NCBI RefSeq assembly: GCF_000969835.1
Contig: NZ_KQ033912.1
Span: forward strand, 1,027,126 to 1,091,125
Source of the DNA: Parabacteroides goldsteinii DSM 19448 = WAL 12034
GTDB lineage: Bacteria > Bacteroidota > Bacteroidia > Bacteroidales > Tannerellaceae
Length of the DNA stretch: 64,000 bases
Direction: 5' to 3'
This document shows, in pieces, positions 42,608 to 51,619 of this stretch. The notes under the pieces are model-generated. The model did no database searches. It was not told the origin of the DNA and saw only the letters and a program-made list of their open reading frames with translations. Every line of letters begins with the position of its first letter. The stretch's first letter is position 1. Position numbers and translations under genes: made by a program.

Positions 42608-43813
42608 TTATTTCGATTCTAACTCCTTCTTGCGTTTCAACGCTTCCATAAAATAGTAATCGGCATAATTCAACGGAACGTCTATTTCCGAGTTATGAGG
42701 AATACTGCCTACGGAATGCATCAGGAGAAAGTTACCGTTCGTTCCCAGAGCAGCCCGGTAAGCCGGAGAACCCAGCGAAGTCATGATACTGTCTGCATAT
42801 GTCTTATACGCTACGGCATCTTCCACATCCATCGTACTGATTTCATACAATGCGGAAGCAATACAGGAAGCAGTTGAAACATCACGCGGTTCATTCGGAA
42901 TGTTCGGTGCATCCATATCCCAATAAGGGATCAGGTCAGCCGGCATTGCTTTATGATTCTTCATGAAATTGAATGTTTTCAACGCCTGGTCCAGATATTT
43001 GCGATCACCCGTTTCACGGTAGCAAACAACGAATCCGTAAATAGCCCACGCCTGTCCGCGGCTCCAGGCCGATTCATGCGCATATCCTTGTGCCGTATGA
43101 CGATTACGAACGGAACCATCTTTCAGACTATAATCGATGACATGGTAACAGCTGCCGTCCGGACGGAAATGTTCCTGCAACGTACGGTCTGCATGAGCAA
43201 TCGCTATGTTATAAAAAGAGGAATCACCGGATAGACGGGTCGCTTCGAACATCAGCTCCAGGTTCATCATATTGTCGATAATCACCGGACATTCCCAACC
43301 GCGTTCCGACTGCCATCCTTTATCTACATTCCATGACTGGATTACCTGGGGAGCCTCACGGAAACGGGTTGATAATGACTTGGCAGCCTGTACCATCACA
43401 TCTTTATAAGACGGATCGGCCGTCAGACGCAAACCGTTACCGAAGCTGCAATTAACAATGAACCCGATGTCATGATGCCAGGTCAGGTTCTTGGCTTCTT
43501 CTATGGCCCATGTATATTTCTGAGCGAGTGGAAGCAATGCCGTATCGCCCGTCAATTCATACAGATACCACACCGAGCCGGGGAAGAACCCACTACGCCA
43601 GTCTCCATAGCCGCAATAATAAACTGAGCTATCCTTTTTCAAAGTCACAGGATTCAGGCATTTGCCACTGGCTTCAATGACTTCTATCTCGTTACCGAGC
43701 TGTGCACGGGCGAAATCGATATTCTCGTCAATAAAACTCTTTTCTAATGTTTTAGGTGTTCCCCCGCAAGAGATCAGGAATGCGGAGAAAGCTAAAGCGA
43801 TCCAATTTTTCAT
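42608..43813 (-). CDS. GH88 family unsaturated uronyl hydrolase
   Basis: A 401-residue lipoprotein (Cys16 in LISCGG) with an alpha/alpha toroid fold of family GH88. These enzymes remove the 4,5-unsaturated uronic acid left at the non-reducing end by polysaccharide lyases. WHHDIGF (Asp115) and PVIIDNMMNLELM (Asp180) correspond in spacing to the two catalytic aspartates of the family. It sits between the heparinase-like lyase and GH16 genes (7 and 9 nt gaps), a logical lyase-plus-hydrolase pair, and implies a uronic-acid-containing substrate. Confidence 0.92.
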   Translation of the reverse strand: MKNWIALAFSAFLISCGGTPKTLEKSFIDENIDFARAQLGNEIEVIEASGKCLNPVTLKKDSSVYYCGYGDWRSGFFPGSVWYLYELTGDTALLPLAQKYTWAIEEAKNLTWHHDIGFIVNCSFGNGLRLTADPSYKDVMVQAAKSLSTRFREAPQVIQSWNVDKGWQSERGWECPVIIDNMMNLELMFEATRLSGDSSFYNIAIAHADRTLQEHFRPDGSCYHVIDYSLKDGSVRNRHTAQGYAHESAWSRGQAWAIYGFVVCYRETGDRKYLDQALKTFNFMKNHKAMPADLIPYWDMDAPNIPNEPRDVSTASCIASALYEISTMDVEDAVAYKTYADSIMTSLGSPAYRAALGTNGNFLLMHSVGSIPHNSEIDVPLNYADYYFMEALKRKKELESK

Positions 43814-43820
43814 TCTTCTT

Positions 43821-45761
43821 TTATTTATTGTTTTGTTTAATTGTAAATGTATAAGTCCCTGATTTCACCATTTTTCCGGCATTCAAGGAGAGACGATAGA
43901 TTTCTTTTCCCCATACGTTGGATAAACGCGGGTCATCCAACGCGACTGTCTCTACAGACGGGGTGAAAGTATTTTTATCATACAGCAATTCTACCTTTTC
44001 TCCGTTTACATCTATCCGGACGATTCCTTCCGAAGAGACATCGATCTTACCCCAGGTCAGGAAATTGACTTGATTCGGTTCTTTCAACTCTTTCAGGGTA
44101 AATGAATCCTGAATCTTCACTTCGCCCTTATTCTTATTTAATGTATACGAACGAACCCATTTATCCACCCCGGCTTCTTCAGGATAAGCGGTAGCAATAT
44201 TAGCGGTAAAAGTCATCCGCTTCGGGTCGAAAGAAGTCGCAGTCGCTTTATATCGGGAACCAAACGACTGGGGCACTCCGTTTATCATCGGCAGATTATG
44301 GTAGTTGCTCTGCATTGTCCAGATCGTATACCGTTCGTTACTGAATGTCTGGCGGGTATAAGTGCCGACACCTGCATCGATAAATACCGGAGTCGTATTT
44401 GAATACAAAGAGAAAGTACCGGCATCATTATGATTATGGCTTTCATTGTTATATCCACCTTTCGCAGCCAGGAAAAAACCTGCTTTATTCGTCATATAAC
44501 AAAATTCCGTTTCAGGATACCAAGTATAGGCCGGAGACTGATACGAAGGTTCCACCTCTCCCATCTCCTTTGCATACAGGAGACTTTGTAAGGTGCGGAA
44601 CATATCTCTCCCGGAAGAAAGTGATTTTCTGGTTGACAGGCTGTTCAGATAAGCGGCATACTGCATCATCACATCACTGCCTACCGCCTTTCCGTAGCGG
44701 AAAATAATCGGGGCATCTCCGCCACCTTTCGCCGAGGCATCCGCGAAGTTAACCACCCAGCCATTCCCTACATAGGAGCGGGCAATATATTCACCCATAT
44801 TTTTGATAATCGGCTGATCGAACAGACTGATCTTTCCACCGGTTCCGTCGTATAATAACTGGAGATAATCATACATCTTTCCCGCAGCATGTCCCCAATA
44901 AGAAGGACCTTCTTCGCAGGCACCGTCCGAATGAGTATAGTTGATGAATTTATCGACCGAGACCATTGTACGATGAACGGCTTCCGCCAGTTTCTCTTTA
45001 TCGTTTTCCAACAGTAGGAAACATTGCAGTACATTAAAGTTACACCACGGATTCCAGTTGTTGACCAAAGTCCCGGGTTTGTAATTGAAGGCCATCCACC
45101 AGAAACGGTCTTCTTTCATATAAGTATCCAGTATTCTTTTCTGTAACTCATGGCGCAGGCGTTCGGAAATAACAGGATTTACTTTATCAAATTCGGTATG
45201 GAAGAAATAATAGGTCCAGGACAATAAGGAACCCAGGTCGCCGGCAGTCAGGTCGATCACATCTTCTTTATAATCGGGTAAAGAACGTTTTGAATGCTGT
45301 GCGCTTAAATGTGCCGACAATACCCAGGAAGTCATCTCACAGGACTGAAAAACACCATTGATCAGCTGATCGATAAAGCGGCCCTTTCCTTCTGCCAGTT
45401 CGGCCATTACCAGGTCGGCTATGGCTCCGTTGTTACTGCCGAAAGGATCTTCCATGATCCGCCGGTTTCCGCTACGTTCGTATTCGATATAGTCGGTTGC
45501 TTTAACAACTTTCCATTCATAACCCAAACGTTTCTCTCCTTGTTTGATGTAATCATTCCTATAATCTCCCAGAAATTGCTCCCAGGCAGTGCGATCGGTA
45601 TAATCCGGATAAGGAACCCATTGCCGGTCCATCAATAAAACGGATTTCAATTCAGGTATATCTGCCGCCTTTTGCAGCAGATCACGTTCGACATAAGCAT
45701 TTGCTGATGCTATTATTCCGAATAGCAAACAAAATAAGGTTAAACATTTCTGTGTTCTCAT
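43821..45761 (-). CDS. Heparinase II/III-family polysaccharide lyase
   Basis: 646 residues with a signal peptide (MRTQKCLTLFCLLFGIIASANA). The N-terminal half is an alpha/alpha toroid (WWMAFNYKPGTLVNNWNPWC; SDGACEEGPSYWGHAAGKMY), and the C-terminal half is the heparinase II/III-like beta domain with NNESHNHNDAGTFSLYSN, whose histidines and Asn/Asp are the conserved block. It cleaves uronic-acid-containing glycans by beta-elimination; the exact polysaccharide lyase family is not resolved from sequence alone. First gene of the leftward operon. A -7 element TACTTTTG lies at 45786-45793 (minus), with a 31-nt motif just upstream. Confidence 0.88.
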   Translation of the reverse strand: MRTQKCLTLFCLLFGIIASANAYVERDLLQKAADIPELKSVLLMDRQWVPYPDYTDRTAWEQFLGDYRNDYIKQGEKRLGYEWKVVKATDYIEYERSGNRRIMEDPFGSNNGAIADLVMAELAEGKGRFIDQLINGVFQSCEMTSWVLSAHLSAQHSKRSLPDYKEDVIDLTAGDLGSLLSWTYYFFHTEFDKVNPVISERLRHELQKRILDTYMKEDRFWWMAFNYKPGTLVNNWNPWCNFNVLQCFLLLENDKEKLAEAVHRTMVSVDKFINYTHSDGACEEGPSYWGHAAGKMYDYLQLLYDGTGGKISLFDQPIIKNMGEYIARSYVGNGWVVNFADASAKGGGDAPIIFRYGKAVGSDVMMQYAAYLNSLSTRKSLSSGRDMFRTLQSLLYAKEMGEVEPSYQSPAYTWYPETEFCYMTNKAGFFLAAKGGYNNESHNHNDAGTFSLYSNTTPVFIDAGVGTYTRQTFSNERYTIWTMQSNYHNLPMINGVPQSFGSRYKATATSFDPKRMTFTANIATAYPEEAGVDKWVRSYTLNKNKGEVKIQDSFTLKELKEPNQVNFLTWGKIDVSSEGIVRIDVNGEKVELLYDKNTFTPSVETVALDDPRLSNVWGKEIYRLSLNAGKMVKSGTYTFTIKQNNK

Positions 45762-45785
45762 GGTACTACTTTTTTGCTTTGATCA

Positions 45786-45793
45786 CAAAAGTA
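45786..45793 (-). promoter_or_regulatory. -7 element of the lyase-GH88-GH16 operon
   Basis: Minus-strand TACTTTTG (TAnnTTTG) 25 nt before the lyase ATG, with no -33 element. This suits an activator-dependent promoter; the 31-nt motif at 45821-45851 begins 27 nt further upstream. Confidence 0.6.
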
Positions 45794-45820
45794 GAAAGAT
45801 TGTCTATAACAGAGGCGTCT

Positions 45821-45851
45821 ATTTATCCATTTCATATGCACTTATCGTCCA
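45821..45851. promoter_or_regulatory. 31-nt repeated motif, site 1 (candidate HTCS binding site)
   Basis: Begins ATTTATCCATTTCATATGCA and ends CGTCCA; 28/31 identical to 46047-46077, same orientation. Site 1 is next to the -7 element of the leftward lyase operon. Confidence 0.65.
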
Positions 45852-45979
45852 AAGGCATGGATAAAAACAGGTCAAAAGGTTCTTTTTATTTCATTGTAAA
45901 TAAAGGTATGTCTTAGTCTGTTAAGGTATTTGATACCACCTTTGAAGCAAGCTGTTTTTACATATATTAAAATATAACT

Positions 45980-46380
45980 TAGTCCTAATGGAACTCCAAT
46001 CATACCGATGCAAATATATATGTTATTAATGTTAACGAGTGTATTAATTTATCCATTTAATATGCACTAATAGTCCAGCGCTTATTTGTAAAAAACGATA
46101 ATCTCCCTATTTTAAAGCCTTTGTATATTTAGCCTCCGGATAAGAATGTTAACGATATTCAATAATAATAACAGTGATGATTTAATCATTCCAAACATCT
46201 TTTCAGTATCTGCAACGCAAATACCAATGATTTGTCTTTCTCCGCTCTCCATTTATTTATCAGTGCCTTACCTAAAGTTACCCTAAAATCCACACCGTTT
46301 TCAACAGTCATTATATACTAATTGATCTTCAATCCTTTCGCCATCCAAATCAAAAAAACAGCGTAGTTCCATTAGAACTA
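45980..46380. repeat. Pair of inverted 16-nt palindromic motifs upstream of SusC
   Basis: TAGTCCTAATGGAACT (45980-45995) and AGTTCCATTAGAACTA (46365-46380) are inverted copies of each other (15/16), and each is itself of the form AGTTC-N5-GAACT. The 716-nt gap 45762-46477 holds these, the two 31-nt motifs and no gene. Similar palindromes bound the 39-bp inverted repeat upstream of the SusC gene at 57008-60439. Confidence 0.65.
46047..46077. promoter_or_regulatory. 31-nt repeated motif, site 2 (candidate HTCS binding site)
   Basis: Second copy, beginning ATTTATCCATTTAATATGCA, about 400 nt upstream of the rightward SusC gene. No exact TAnnTTTG follows it. Confidence 0.6.
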
Positions 46381-46477
46381 TGTGGTTTTTGCCAAATACC
46401 CAGGCTGAAACTCACGGAAAAACAATCAGTAAACCGGGTAAACAATTAATTAATCATTAACTAAATCTGGTGTTATT

Positions 46478-49400
46478 ATGACAAAGGATTTTAATCGTTT
46501 TTACTTATCAAAACAGATGTTCCTGGGAGCAACCCTGCTTCTGGCATCTGTAGGATTGGCAACGGCCAGTCCGGCAACAGGAACTACGGGTACAGCCTTA
46601 CCGAACCCTGTTGCTGCTTCTCCTCAACAAGCCAAATACATTATTAATGGAGTAGTCGAAGATCAGTTCGGTCCGATAGCAGGCGCCAATGTAGTTGAGA
46701 AGGGAACCACAAACGGGACAATTACCGATATGGACGGTAACTTTACCCTGGAAGTATCACCTAATTCCGTACTGGTCGTTTCATTTATCGGATTCAAGGA
46801 ACAACAGATTCCGGTGAATAACCAGAAATCATTACGGATTAAATTATCGGAAGACTCCCAGGCACTGGACGAAGTCGTTGTAGTAGGTTACGGTACGCAG
46901 AAGAAGGTGAACCTGTCCGGCTCCGTTACCTCCGTAAATGTCAGCGAGATGGCCGAAAGCCGCCCGTTAACTAACATCTCTACGGCTTTGGCCGGAACTG
47001 CACCGGGGGTACAGATCACATCCAGCAACAATATCCCCTCCAACAACGGAGATGCGGATATTAAGGTACGCGGACAGGGAACATTGAACAACTCCTCTCC
47101 CCTGGTTATTATTGATGGTGTGGAAGGTAATTTGAACAGCGTCAGCCCGCAGGATGTGGAAACAGTCAGCGTATTGAAGGATGCTGCCTCATCGGCCATC
47201 TACGGTTCACGTGCAGCAAACGGTGTTATCCTGATTACCACCAAGTCCGGTAAGGCCGGCAGGATGAAAATCGACTATACCGGTTATGTTTCTTTCCAGA
47301 GCCTGAACAAGCCATACGACGTAGTCACCGACTATGCCAGCTACATGGAGTATATGAATGAAGGGATGCGCAACAGCAATAAACCCGAGCCTTTCTCCCA
47401 GAACGTGATAAATTTGTGGCGTGAGAAGTCGAAAGACCCGAACGGTCTGAATGAGCATGGTATTCCGAACTATCTGGCATATCCTAACAGCGATATCTTC
47501 GATGTGTATGAAACCGGTGTTTCCCATCAACACAGCCTGTCAGCAACCGGAGGTTCCGAAAAAGTGACTTATTATACATCTTTCAATTATCTGAACAACC
47601 CGGGTATCCTGGAAAATTGCGGATACGAACGCTTCAGCCTCCGTGCCAATATCGACTCGCAGGTAAAAGACTGGTTGAAAATCGGTGTAAACCTGAGCGG
47701 ATATACAGCCAATACAACTCCGGTCAGCGAGAACATCAACGATATCTATACCTACGGCTTAACCGGTGGAAACCCGGGTATCGCCTATCTGGACGACCAG
47801 AACCGGTTGGGTATCAATGCCAATAATGAAGATGACCCTCAGAACGCTACAAACAATCCATATAATCGTTTAAGGAATGTGAGCGGTAACATCGGAATAA
47901 ACACGCTGAAAACCCGTATGTATGCGATTTTGACTCCGTTAAAAGGTCTGACTATCCAGGGTTCTTATACCTATGATTATTATGACAAACAAAAGGATTC
48001 GAAACCGAACTTCGTCCCGATGTATAATTTCCAGACGAATACGTTATATACGGATGGTGTGGGCCAGACAAGCATCTATAATTACAATGAAAAGACCTAC
48101 AGGAATTTCATGGATGCCATCGCCCGCTACGAACGTAACTATCTGAATAACCGCCTGAGCACAAATATCATGATTGGTGCCAGCCAGGAACAATACAAAC
48201 GTTCTTACTTCAGTGCCACCCGTAAGGATTTGCTCGACCCGTCACTGGGTGTAATCGGAGGAGCTATCGGTGAATCTTCCTCAACCGGTAATGTTACGGA
48301 ATGGGCGATGCGCTCTTTCTTCGGACGTATCAACCTGGGTTGGGATGACAAATACTTATTGGAAGCCAACCTTCGTGCCGACGGTTCTTCCCGTTTCCAG
48401 AAAGATAATCGCTGGGGTTATTTCCCATCGTTCTCTGCTGCCTGGCGTATTTCGGAAGAAAACTTCATGAAAGACTTCACCTGGCTGGACAACCTGAAGA
48501 TACGCGGTTCTTACGGTTCGCTGGGTAACAACACCCTGGGAAGCAACAGAGATAACGACGGCAACTACCTCTCGCAATCGCTGTATGCACAGACCAACTA
48601 CGTATTAGGCCGTGCCGTGGCAATGGGACTTTCTCAAACTGCCATCGCCAATGCCAATCTGTCTTGGGAAACGACCTATATCACCAACCTGGGGGTTGAC
48701 TATAATATGTTTAGCAATCGCCTGAGCGGTAGTCTCGAATTCTTCAATAAGAAAACAGACGGCATTTTGATTGACCTTCCGGCTCCAATGGTTCACGGTA
48801 ACGCGACAATTCCTAAGCAGAATGCCGCCCAGGTAACCAATAAGGGGGTTGAGTTCTCTGTGAACTGGTCCGACAGAGTCGGTAAGGATTTCGACTATAA
48901 TGTAGGCTTCAACTTCACTTACATCAAAAACAATGTCGATAAATTTAAAGGAGACGAACCTTCGTACGACGGAGCCAGAATGTTGAAGGAAGGACTTCCT
49001 ATCTGGTCTTTGTATGTCCGCGAAATTGACCGTATCATCCAGACAGATGCAGACCTGGCACTGGTTGAAACGATGTTGAATAACCCGGAAGTAGAAGGTA
49101 AGGTCGTATTCCCTTACGGAGTTCCTCAAAAAGGTGATATCCTGTACAAAGACCTGAATGGCGACGGACTGGTAAACGATGATGACCGTACCGTTATCGG
49201 AAATGGCAAGAACCCGACCTTCACGTATGGCGTGAACCTGGGATTCAACTGGAAAGGCATTGACTTCTCTACATTGATTCAGGGTGTAGCCGGCATTAAA
49301 GACGTATATCTGAGCAACCTGTATAAAAGTGGTGTTCGCCAGGGTTACCAGATGAACCAGGAAGTTATCGACGGACGTTGGTACGAAGGCCGTACGGATG

Positions 49401-49681
49401 CCAGTTATCCACGTCTGCTGGACTATAGCGATACCCGTAACGAACAGTATTCCGACTTCTGGGTTGCCAGCAAGGCGTACCTGAAAATTCGTAACATCAC
49501 ATTAGGTTATACCCTGCCCAGTCAATGGACCAAGGTTGCCTATATGGACAGAGTCAGAGTATACGGCAGTTTGGAAAACTTCTTCACTTTCTCGAAGTGG
49601 AAAGGATACGACCCTGAAGTAAGCGGCGTTACCTATCCGACCATGCGTCAAGCTGTAATCGGTATTAATGTTACTTTCTAA
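46478..49681 (+). CDS. SusC/RagA-family TonB-dependent outer membrane transporter
   Basis: A 1067-residue outer-membrane glycan importer that works with its SusD partner. It has a signal peptide (MTKDFNRFYLSKQMFLGATL...), an N-terminal carboxypeptidase-regulatory-like domain (VVEDQFGPIAGANVVEKGTT), the SusC plug signature VVVGYGTQKKVNLSGSV, a TonB-dependent barrel, and a C-terminal strand ending in Phe (VIGINVTF). The first 15 codons and the leader are nearly identical in DNA to those of the SusC gene at 57008-60439. It is divergent from the lyase operon and 33 nt before susD. Confidence 0.95.
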   Translation: MTKDFNRFYLSKQMFLGATLLLASVGLATASPATGTTGTALPNPVAASPQQAKYIINGVVEDQFGPIAGANVVEKGTTNGTITDMDGNFTLEVSPNSVLVVSFIGFKEQQIPVNNQKSLRIKLSEDSQALDEVVVVGYGTQKKVNLSGSVTSVNVSEMAESRPLTNISTALAGTAPGVQITSSNNIPSNNGDADIKVRGQGTLNNSSPLVIIDGVEGNLNSVSPQDVETVSVLKDAASSAIYGSRAANGVILITTKSGKAGRMKIDYTGYVSFQSLNKPYDVVTDYASYMEYMNEGMRNSNKPEPFSQNVINLWREKSKDPNGLNEHGIPNYLAYPNSDIFDVYETGVSHQHSLSATGGSEKVTYYTSFNYLNNPGILENCGYERFSLRANIDSQVKDWLKIGVNLSGYTANTTPVSENINDIYTYGLTGGNPGIAYLDDQNRLGINANNEDDPQNATNNPYNRLRNVSGNIGINTLKTRMYAILTPLKGLTIQGSYTYDYYDKQKDSKPNFVPMYNFQTNTLYTDGVGQTSIYNYNEKTYRNFMDAIARYERNYLNNRLSTNIMIGASQEQYKRSYFSATRKDLLDPSLGVIGGAIGESSSTGNVTEWAMRSFFGRINLGWDDKYLLEANLRADGSSRFQKDNRWGYFPSFSAAWRISEENFMKDFTWLDNLKIRGSYGSLGNNTLGSNRDNDGNYLSQSLYAQTNYVLGRAVAMGLSQTAIANANLSWETTYITNLGVDYNMFSNRLSGSLEFFNKKTDGILIDLPAPMVHGNATIPKQNAAQVTNKGVEFSVNWSDRVGKDFDYNVGFNFTYIKNNVDKFKGDEPSYDGARMLKEGLPIWSLYVREIDRIIQTDADLALVETMLNNPEVEGKVVFPYGVPQKGDILYKDLNGDGLVNDDDRTVIGNGKNPTFTYGVNLGFNWKGIDFSTLIQGVAGIKDVYLSNLYKSGVRQGYQMNQEVIDGRWYEGRTDASYPRLLDYSDTRNEQYSDFWVASKAYLKIRNITLGYTLPSQWTKVAYMDRVRVYGSLENFFTFSKWKGYDPEVSGVTYPTMRQAVIGINVTF

Positions 49682-49714
49682 TCAGAATGTCTAACTAATA
49701 AACAGAATTATAAA

Positions 49715-51430
49715 ATGAAAAAATATATCATGTCTTTTTTAGCAGTCTTATTTACATTGACAGGCTGTTACGACCTGGACAGGGCTCCATACGACCAGTT
49801 GAGTTCCAGTACTTTCTGGCAGACGGAAGACCAGTGTAAGCAAGGTCTGATGGGAGTTTACGCCTCCCTGAAAAACACCGACCTGTACGGTAAAATGTTT
49901 ATGATAGACGTCAACTCCGATGTCGCAGCCGGATATGACCAGTATGAAGCCCTTCAGCTGGGAACCTGTACCCCGCGTACCGGATTCCTGAACGGCAAAT
50001 GGCAAAACGGATACAACGCCATTCAGCGTGCCAACCTGGCTATCCGCAACATCGGAGAGGCTCCTATTGACGAAGTGCCTAAAAACCAGATGTTGGGCGA
50101 AGCCCGTTTTCTCCGTGCATTAATCTATTTCCACCTGCTGGACTATTTCGGAGGACTTCCCATATACGACGAAACGACCGACCTGGAAAAAGAGTTCAAC
50201 AACCTACTGAAACCCAGAAGTTCTGCAGAAGAGACACGTGCTTTTATCCTTGCCGACCTGGAAAAGGCATTGGGCGCCGGACTTCCCGACCAATGGAACG
50301 ACGCAAACTACGGACGTGTTACATTGTCAGCAGCCCAGGCCCTGTTGGGTAAGGTTTACTTGTACGACAAACAATACGACAAAGCCATCGAAAACCTGGA
50401 AAAATCCCAGACTGGACATGCATTACATGATAACTTTGCTGAGTTATTCACTCCGACGGGCCATACCAGTTCCGAAATGATTTTCTCCATCATCAACCTG
50501 GGAGGAACAGGAAACAGCTACGGTATGCCTTTATGTTTCTATGCCGGAACCCGTAACTCCTATGGCAGTTGCTGGAACAATACGGTACCTTCCACCAACC
50601 TGGTCGACATGTATGAATACAAGGACGGACGCCCGTTCGACTGGGACGAAGTATTCCCCGGCTTCAACTCCGACAACCTGGTTAAGGAACGTGTATTCAG
50701 ATGCACGGTCAACAGCGACGGTTCGGAAGTACTGGATATCCCGGCTGAATCGGAAAAAGTAAAAGAGATGTACGAACAGCGTGACCCGCGTTTATCGGCC
50801 ACCGTTATCGCTCCTTACACAACTTATCTGGGATGGAACCGTAACCAGGAACGTCTGATGACTTTCATCTTCGCGAAAAACGAAAAAGGTGACGTTGTTG
50901 CCGTAAACGAAAATAACGGTTTCATGCGAAACAATAAGGGGGGATGGGAAACCTATTTCTGGAGAAAATTTGTACCGGAAGGCGACTGGAACGGACAAAT
51001 TACCGACCGTGCCCATACCCCTGTTAACTTCCCGATTCTTCGTTTGGCAGATGTTTATCTGATGTTGGCAGAATGTTATAATGAAACGGGCAACCAGTCA
51101 AAGGCTGTCGAATACATCAACAAAGTTCGTGCCCGTGCCGGAATCGCCCTGCTGAACAGCGGTCCTTCTTATCTGGCCACCAATACAAAGGATGAAGTAT
51201 TCCAGCGTATTTTCCGTGAGAGAGCATTCGAGTTGGCTGGCGAAGGTATCCGCGACAGTGACCTGCGTCGCTGGAAATTATCCCATACTCTATTGAACAG
51301 AGATGAATTCGGCATCACAGGAAAACGTATGCTAACCCGTGTATTCCGCGAAAACCGCGATTACCTGTGGCCAATACCCGCTACAGAAATCGAAATCAAT
51401 CCGGATTTGACACAGAATCCGAACTGGTAA
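49715..51430 (+). CDS. SusD/RagB-family surface glycan-binding lipoprotein
   Basis: 571 residues, lipoprotein Cys18 (LFTLTGC). The SusD fold is seen in YDQLSSSTFWQTEDQCKQGL, NQMLGEARFLRALIYFHLLD followed by YFGGLPIYDE, the TPR-like KVYLYDKQYDKAIENLEK, and the C-terminal YINKVRARAGI...FRERAFELAGEGIRDSDLRR. It binds the polysaccharide at the cell surface and caps the SusC pore. It completes the utilization locus with the enzymes on the other side of the intergenic region. Confidence 0.95.
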   Translation: MKKYIMSFLAVLFTLTGCYDLDRAPYDQLSSSTFWQTEDQCKQGLMGVYASLKNTDLYGKMFMIDVNSDVAAGYDQYEALQLGTCTPRTGFLNGKWQNGYNAIQRANLAIRNIGEAPIDEVPKNQMLGEARFLRALIYFHLLDYFGGLPIYDETTDLEKEFNNLLKPRSSAEETRAFILADLEKALGAGLPDQWNDANYGRVTLSAAQALLGKVYLYDKQYDKAIENLEKSQTGHALHDNFAELFTPTGHTSSEMIFSIINLGGTGNSYGMPLCFYAGTRNSYGSCWNNTVPSTNLVDMYEYKDGRPFDWDEVFPGFNSDNLVKERVFRCTVNSDGSEVLDIPAESEKVKEMYEQRDPRLSATVIAPYTTYLGWNRNQERLMTFIFAKNEKGDVVAVNENNGFMRNNKGGWETYFWRKFVPEGDWNGQITDRAHTPVNFPILRLADVYLMLAECYNETGNQSKAVEYINKVRARAGIALLNSGPSYLATNTKDEVFQRIFRERAFELAGEGIRDSDLRRWKLSHTLLNRDEFGITGKRMLTRVFRENRDYLWPIPATEIEINPDLTQNPNW

Positions 51431-51496
51431 TAACCCATCTATTTCAAAAAAAGAGGAGGTGAATTCTAAGTCCTCTCCAAACAATATCTATAAAAT

Positions 51497-51546
51497 CTTA
51501 CCCAAGTTTACGAACATTAACGTATCCTTGGGTAAGTTCGTATATA
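51497..51546. terminator. Hairpin downstream of susD
   Basis: Perfect 10-bp arms CTTACCCAAG/CTTGGGTAAG around a 30-nt loop, in the 189-nt gap between susD and the transposase gene. There is no strong T-run, so it may belong to the end of the insertion sequence rather than be a terminator. Confidence 0.4.
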
Positions 51547-51619
51547 GACATAATTACTCTTCAGAAGTGTATAGCTACTTCCTAAATCTAAGATGTTTTC
51601 GAAATTAAGGGCCTTTTTA

